Shown here: piece after piece, positions 60,117 to 64,000 of the stretch
Numbering within the stretch: the stretch's first letter is position 1
Layout of the letters: each line of letters begins with the position of its first letter
Assembly (NCBI RefSeq): GCF_042646425.1
Contig: NZ_JBHRTR010000019.1
Span: forward strand, 1-64,000
Direction of reading: 5' to 3'
DNA length: 64,000 bases
Source of the DNA: Marinibaculum pumilum
GTDB lineage: Bacteria > Pseudomonadota > Alphaproteobacteria > Ferrovibrionales > Ferrovibrionaceae
Made by a program: the position numbers and the translations under genes
The notes under the pieces: generated by a model
The model's input: only the letters and a program-made list of their open reading frames with translations
Databases searched by the model: none
Told to the model about the DNA's origin: nothing

Positions 60117-61225
60117 GCGTCGCTGCTGCAGATGCCGAGCCGCTGGCGGCTGCACCGCTGCTGCAGGTGGACGAGTTGCGGCGGGTCTTCGACGTCTCCA
60201 AGCCGTTCCTCAACCGGCTTCTGGAGGGGGCGCCGCGCCTGCACCTGAAAGCGGTGGACGGGGTCAGCTTCACGGTCAACCGCGGCGAGACTTTCGCCCT
60301 GGTCGGCGAATCCGGCTGCGGCAAGTCCACCGTGGCCCGGCTGGTGGTCGGCCTGATGCCGCCCAGCGCCGGCCGCATCGCCTTCGAGGGCATGGATATC
60401 GGCGACCCGGCCAATGCCGGCGCGCTGGGCCGCCTGCGGCGGCGCTTCCAGATGATCTTCCAGGACCCCTATGCCAGCCTGAATCCGCGCTGGCGGGTCG
60501 ACAATATCATCGCGGAGCCGATCCGCGCCTTCGGCATGGCGCAGGACAAGGCGGAGATCGCGGACCGGGTTGCGGACCTGCTGCGCACCGTCGGCCTGGA
60601 CGCCGCCGACGGGCGGAAATTCCCGCACGAATTCTCCGGCGGCCAGCGGCAGCGGATCTGCATCGCCCGGGCGCTGTCCAACCGCCCCGAATTTATCGTC
60701 TGCGACGAACCGACCTCGGCGCTCGACGTGTCGGTCCAGGCGCAGATCCTGAACCTGATGCGCGACCTGCAGGACGAGTTCGGCTTGACCTACCTGTTCA
60801 TCAGCCACGACCTGGCGGTGGTGCGCCACATGGCGACCCGCATCGGTGTGATGTATCTGGGCCGCCTGGTGGAGGTGGCGCCGGCGAAGCAGCTGTTCCG
60901 CAGTCCCCGGCATCCCTATACCCGGATGCTGCTGGATGCGGTGCCGGACCTGGGCATGTCGGGCCGCGCGCGGCAGCCGGTGAAGGGCGAGGTGCCGAAC
61001 CCGATCTCACCGCCGCCGGGCTGCGCCTTCAACCCTCGTTGCCCGTTCGCCAACGACCGCTGCCGCAGCGAGCGGCCGCAGGCCCTGTCGCAACCCGTGC
61101 CGGGGGGCGGCGAGGCGCTGGTGGCCTGCCATGCGGTGGAGGAAGGCCGGCTGGATGCGGAACTGGCCCGGGCAGGGCTGGCCGGCGCCGCCGGGACGAC
61201 CGGCGCGCTGCATACCGCATCGTGA
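60113..61225 (+). CDS. oligopeptide/dipeptide ABC transporter ATPase (DppF-like)
   Basis: 370 residues, GTG start overlapping the dppD-like stop. Walker A GESGCGKST, signature FSGGQRQRIC, Walker B FIVCDEPTSALDV, and the C-terminal PPGCAFNPRCPFANDRC. DppD and DppF form the heterodimeric motor of peptide/nickel/glutathione importers. Followed by another overlapping gene, the FG-GAP-like protein. Confidence 0.9.
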   Translation: MSVAAADAEPLAAAPLLQVDELRRVFDVSKPFLNRLLEGAPRLHLKAVDGVSFTVNRGETFALVGESGCGKSTVARLVVGLMPPSAGRIAFEGMDIGDPANAGALGRLRRRFQMIFQDPYASLNPRWRVDNIIAEPIRAFGMAQDKAEIADRVADLLRTVGLDAADGRKFPHEFSGGQRQRICIARALSNRPEFIVCDEPTSALDVSVQAQILNLMRDLQDEFGLTYLFISHDLAVVRHMATRIGVMYLGRLVEVAPAKQLFRSPRHPYTRMLLDAVPDLGMSGRARQPVKGEVPNPISPPPGCAFNPRCPFANDRCRSERPQALSQPVPGGGEALVACHAVEEGRLDAELARAGLAGAAGTTGALHTAS

Positions 61226-62100
61226 CCGCCAGGTTCCTGTTTCCGCTGCTGCTGTCGATCCTGGCTGCGGCCCCGGCCGCCGGCGAAGCGCCGGCCTGTC
61301 CGGGCCTGGCGCCGGTGGGCCAGGTGGCGGCGCATGGCGGTGACCGTGCCTGGCTCGCCGATCCGCGGGACAGCTACCGGCATGGCGTCTTCGGCGAACC
61401 GGCGGAACCCGGGGTACTGGTGCTGCAGGGACCGGCGGCGCAGGCGCGTGGGATGGACTGCCTGGTGGCCGTGCTGCCCGAGGACCGGGTGTTCGAGGAC
61501 CGGGAGGTCCGCTTCTGGGATGCCGACGGCGACGGGACCGCGGAACTGGCGGTGGTGGAGACGGATCTGGAGGGCGGCGCCCGGCTGGCGCTCTACGGCA
61601 CCGCCGACGGGGAGCTGCGGCGCCTGGCGCAGGGTCCGGCCCTGGGCTTCCACCGCTGGCTGTCGCCGGTCGGGCCGGTGCCCTGGGGCCGGGGCGGCGC
61701 GCCGCTTCTGGCCGTCGTCACCACGCCGCATATCGGCGGCGTGCTGCGGCTCTACCGCTACACGCCCGGCAGCGCCGACCTGACGGAGGCCGCGCAGCTG
61801 CCCGGCTGGTCCACCCATCGCTTCGGCAGCGCCCTGCCGAACACCGCCTTGGTCGATGCGGTGCCCGGCGGCACCAACTGGATCGTGGCGCCGGACCAGG
61901 CGCGGCGCCGCATTGCCCGCCTGCGCTGGCAGGACGGCGCCTGGTCGATCGAGGAGGTGGGAGAGACGGAGGCCCAGGTGAGCGGGGCGATCGCGGTGGC
62001 GCCGGACGGCTGCGCCTACCGGGTGCCGACCGATACCGGCATCGTGCAGTTCCCGCGGCCGGGCGCCCCGGGCGGCTGCCCCCAGGATAAGTCGCGATGA
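61222..62100 (+). CDS. exported FG-GAP/VCBS-like repeat protein
   Basis: 292 residues. GTG overlaps the previous stop (GTGA). A signal peptide VTARFLFPLLLSILAAAPAA runs to about residue 20. The mature part has beta-propeller-like blades; DADGDGTAELAVVETDLEG is a calcium-binding FG-GAP-type motif, and tryptophan/glycine-rich blades recur. Could be an accessory protein or substrate-sensing surface protein for the import system it is cotranscribed with. Function inferred only from context. Confidence 0.7.
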   Translation: MTARFLFPLLLSILAAAPAAGEAPACPGLAPVGQVAAHGGDRAWLADPRDSYRHGVFGEPAEPGVLVLQGPAAQARGMDCLVAVLPEDRVFEDREVRFWDADGDGTAELAVVETDLEGGARLALYGTADGELRRLAQGPALGFHRWLSPVGPVPWGRGGAPLLAVVTTPHIGGVLRLYRYTPGSADLTEAAQLPGWSTHRFGSALPNTALVDAVPGGTNWIVAPDQARRRIARLRWQDGAWSIEEVGETEAQVSGAIAVAPDGCAYRVPTDTGIVQFPRPGAPGGCPQDKSR

Positions 62101-62432
62101 TCGGCGCCTACATCCTGCTCGGCCTGGCGATCGTGGCCGAGGTGATCGGCACCAGCGCGCTGAAGGCCGCCGACGGCCTGACGAAGCTGGTGCCCAGCCT
62201 GATCGTCTTCGCCGGCTATGGCGCAGCGATCCTGCTGCTGCTGCAGGTGGTGCGGGTGATCCCGGTCGGCATCGCCTATGCGATCTGGTCCGGGCTGGGC
62301 ACCGCGCTGATCGTCGCGGTCGCGGCCATCGTCTACCGGCAGGTGCCGTCCTGGGCGGAGCTGGCGGGGGTGGGCCTGATCATCGCCGGCGTGGTGGTGA
62401 TCAACCTGTTCGGCGACAGCCACGCCCATTGA
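62097..62432 (+). CDS. small multidrug resistance (SMR) family transporter
   Basis: 111 residues, four transmembrane helices. AYILLGLAIVAEVIGTSALK carries the membrane-embedded Glu (E14-type) needed for proton-coupled cation export, followed by YGAAILLLLQVVRVIPVGIAYAI and WSGLGTALIV. Similar to EmrE and to the polyamine/guanidinium SugE branch; no further discrimination is possible by eye. The ATG overlaps the preceding TGA, so it is the last member of the coupled operon. Confidence 0.9.
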   Translation: MIGAYILLGLAIVAEVIGTSALKAADGLTKLVPSLIVFAGYGAAILLLLQVVRVIPVGIAYAIWSGLGTALIVAVAAIVYRQVPSWAELAGVGLIIAGVVVINLFGDSHAH

Positions 62433-62463
62433 GGTGGACTGACGCCGTTTCGCCCGCAACCCA

Positions 62464-62583
62464 CCGTCACCCCGGCCTTGAGCCGTCCACAGACTTCGTC
62501 TGCGGACCCATTCCGCCATCAGTGAGGCGCCGCAGAGCTTGCGGAATGGGTCCTCGCCTTAAGGGCGAGGACGACGGGGGCGA
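62464..62583. repeat. dispersed intergenic palindromic repeat, family 2 copy D
   Basis: Two nested palindromes: ACCCATTCCGC...GCGGAATGGGT (62506-62516 with 62541-62551) and TCCTCGCC-TTAAG-GGCGAGGA (62551-62571). Similar to 21185-21290. Lies in the convergent spacer and likely terminates both transcripts. Confidence 0.75.
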
Positions 62584-62618
62584 GATGCGGTGACGCCACC
62601 GCTCGCTTCGGCCCCGCG

Positions 62619-63071
62619 CTATAACGCCAGCTCCATATGCGGCCGTCCGTCGGAGGTGCGCTCCGCCGTCCGCCCGCGCCGGTCGATGGTGCAGGACACC
62701 CGCCGCCGGAAGGCGGAGAAGCTGTCCCAGGTCACGACGTCGACCGGCTCGTCGAACTGCACGGTGATCCGGTAGCGGCCCTCGGCCAGTTCCCGGACGC
62801 CGATGATCTCGCCCGCAAAGGCCTGGGACAGGTAGCGGCCGCGCACCCGGTCGCCCAGCTGGACCGGCGCCGGCGGCGGGCGGTTGCCGGCGGCGGCATG
62901 CAGCACGTTCCAGTCGCGGCAGCCATATTGCCGCGCCAGCAGCTCCAGCGCCTGTGCATGGCTGACCGGCGTGCCGGCGGCCTGCAGGCTGTCGCGCAGG
63001 CGGCGGGCCTGGCTCTTCAACGTCTCGACGGGCGGGACCCTTTCCGGGGTCGTGCGGACGGATCCGTCCAT
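62619..63071 (-). CDS. glyoxalase-related protein
   Basis: 150 residues. The N-terminal block (LKSQARRLRDSLQAAG, HAQALELLARQYGCRDWN) matches the short helical domain of the glyoxalase superfamily-related proteins of alphaproteobacteria; the C-terminal part is a beta-rich domain (RYRITVQFDEPVDVVTWDSF). Start at 63071 (MDGSVRTTP) has GGAAGAGG upstream. Function unknown. The following 299-base spacer 63072-63370 contains a GTCAA...TTGAC inverted repeat near 63270-63289 and nothing else recognised. Confidence 0.7.
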   Translation of the reverse strand: MDGSVRTTPERVPPVETLKSQARRLRDSLQAAGTPVSHAQALELLARQYGCRDWNVLHAAAGNRPPPAPVQLGDRVRGRYLSQAFAGEIIGVRELAEGRYRITVQFDEPVDVVTWDSFSAFRRRVSCTIDRRGRTAERTSDGRPHMELAL

Positions 63072-63370
63072 GGCAGCACCTCTTCCAGCGTGCATGCGGG
63101 TCAGTCGTCCGGGGGCTCGCATTGCCGGCCGTCCGCATGCCTGAAGTTTGGCGCAGAAGGCGGATCGTCAGTGCCGGGCCTTGTGTGACCCGGGGGGCTT
63201 CACCATGGCTTTCGCCCGCGAGCGGCGGGGGCCCCTTCCCTGGCGCGCTGGTTAGCCGCCGGCGACAGGCCTGTCAATCGACATCTGTTGACCGGGCGTT
63301 CAAGGGCGCCGATCCTGGCTGCAACCAAGGCCGGCGCATCGGCGACCGGCGAACCCTCGGGAGGGATGGA

Positions 63371-64000
63371 ATGAGTGCGTTCGACCTGGTGATCCGCGAC
63401 GGCCGCATCGTCGACGGCAGCGGTGCGGAAGCCTTTTCCGGCGATGTCGCGGTCAGGGACGGCCGCATCGTCGAAGTGGGCAAGGTCGCGGGCGCCGGCC
63501 GGCGGGAGATCGCCGCCGACGGCCGGCTGGTCACCCCGGGCTTTGTCGACATCCACACCCATTATGACGGCCAGGTGACCTGGGACAGCCATCTGAACCC
63601 CTCCTCCAACCATGGCGTCACCACGGTGGTGATGGGCAATTGCGGGGTCGGCTTCGCGCCGGTGCATGACAACGACCATGCCATGCTGATCCGCCTGATG
63701 GAGGGGGTGGAGGACATTCCCGGAACCGCCCTGGCGGAAGGCCTGCCCTGGTCCTGGAACTCCATGCCGGATTATCTGGACGCGGTGGACGCGATCCCGC
63801 ACGACCTGGACATCTGCGCGCAGCTGCCGCACGGCGCGCTGCGGGTCTTTGTGATGGGCGAGCGCGGCGCGGACAGGGAGCCGGCGACCGACGACGATAT
63901 CGCGGCGATGGCCCGCCTGGCGGCCGAGGCGGTGGAGGCCGGCGCCTTCGGCTTCACCACCTCGCGCAGCCTCAACCACCAGACCAGCGACGGGAAATCG
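63371..64000 (+). CDS. N-acyl-D-amino-acid deacylase/amidohydrolase (partial, runs off the window)
   Basis: Open to the window end, 210 residues seen. MSAFDLVIRDGRIVDGSG, DIHTHYDGQVTWD (metal-binding HxH), and TTVVMGNCGVGFAPV are landmarks of D-aminoacylase-like members of the amidohydrolase superfamily. GGGAGGG precedes the ATG. The other metal ligands lie beyond the window. Related to D-amino-acid or dihydropyrimidine breakdown; not certain. Confidence 0.88.
   Translation, partial: MSAFDLVIRDGRIVDGSGAEAFSGDVAVRDGRIVEVGKVAGAGRREIAADGRLVTPGFVDIHTHYDGQVTWDSHLNPSSNHGVTTVVMGNCGVGFAPVHDNDHAMLIRLMEGVEDIPGTALAEGLPWSWNSMPDYLDAVDAIPHDLDICAQLPHGALRVFVMGERGADREPATDDDIAAMARLAAEAVEAGAFGFTTSRSLNHQTSDGKS

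Noticed and set aside
1..64000. tRNA, rRNA or CRISPR array
   Set aside because: Spacers were scanned by eye for T-loop signatures and regularly spaced repeats; none found. The repeats seen are dispersed or simple palindromes.

Overview
The window is one contiguous, very GC-rich, densely packed bacterial chromosome segment with a single 67-base assembly gap. Gene content and order point to an alphaproteobacterium of the Rhodospirillales sort (inference): an Rrf2-sufBCDS-sufT-sufA operon, cobS/cobT, an accA-mcl-xerD-aroK-aroB block, a SUV3-like helicase followed by an S4 protein, FdxA, CarD and RpoH, plus methylmalonyl-CoA mutase with MeaB. No tRNA, rRNA, CRISPR array, prophage or insertion sequence was recognised.

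Layout. 1-5.4 kb: a minus-strand operon of two tandem APC-type permeases, a PhyH-type dioxygenase, and a gene split by an in-frame TGA. The two halves read as one 402-residue protein with selenocysteine in a UxxC motif, resembling the GrdB/PrdB reductase family, with a plausible SECIS hairpin just after the UGA. 5.6-8.4 kb: acyl-CoA synthetase and LLM flavin oxidoreductase. 8.8-15 kb: SUF Fe-S assembly operon led by a three-cysteine Rrf2 regulator. 15.4-22.8 kb: a small protein, a lipoprotein, asparagine synthetase, a Nudix protein, a sugar epimerase, Kdo transferase (interrupted by the N gap), an SDR and a KdsC-like phosphatase. 22.9-33 kb: AccA, malyl-CoA lyase-like protein, XerD, a periplasmic protein, an overlooked 46-residue membrane protein, AroK, AroB, a CNNM/CBS protein and an AEC carrier.

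33-47 kb: RHH regulator, BolA, a J-domain protein with a likely near-leaderless mRNA, CobS/CobT, queuosine-precursor transporter, L28, MeaB, exported cyclase, hybrid histidine kinase, MAPEG protein and methylmalonyl-CoA mutase. CobST supply cobalamin, which the mutase uses and MeaB protects; malyl-CoA lyase and AccA fit the same acyl-CoA metabolism. 47-57.8 kb: helicase, S4 protein, ferredoxin, a CarD protein with an unusual approximately 450-residue Ala/Lys-rich histone-like N-terminus, a metallophosphatase-fold protein that has lost its metal ligands, RpoH, an M48 protease and a degenerate nuclease-like lipoprotein. 57.9-64 kb: M20 amidohydrolase, two oligopeptide-type ABC ATPases, an exported FG-GAP-like protein and an SMR pump in one coupled operon, then a glyoxalase-related protein and the start of an N-acyl-D-amino-acid deacylase-like gene.

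Spacers carry two related families of dispersed palindromic repeats (copies near 8.5, 21.2, 37.9 and 62.5 kb) and a perfect 20-bp inverted repeat at 19.75 kb. The most notable items are the selenoprotein operon, the CarD fusion and the ligand-less phosphatase-fold protein.
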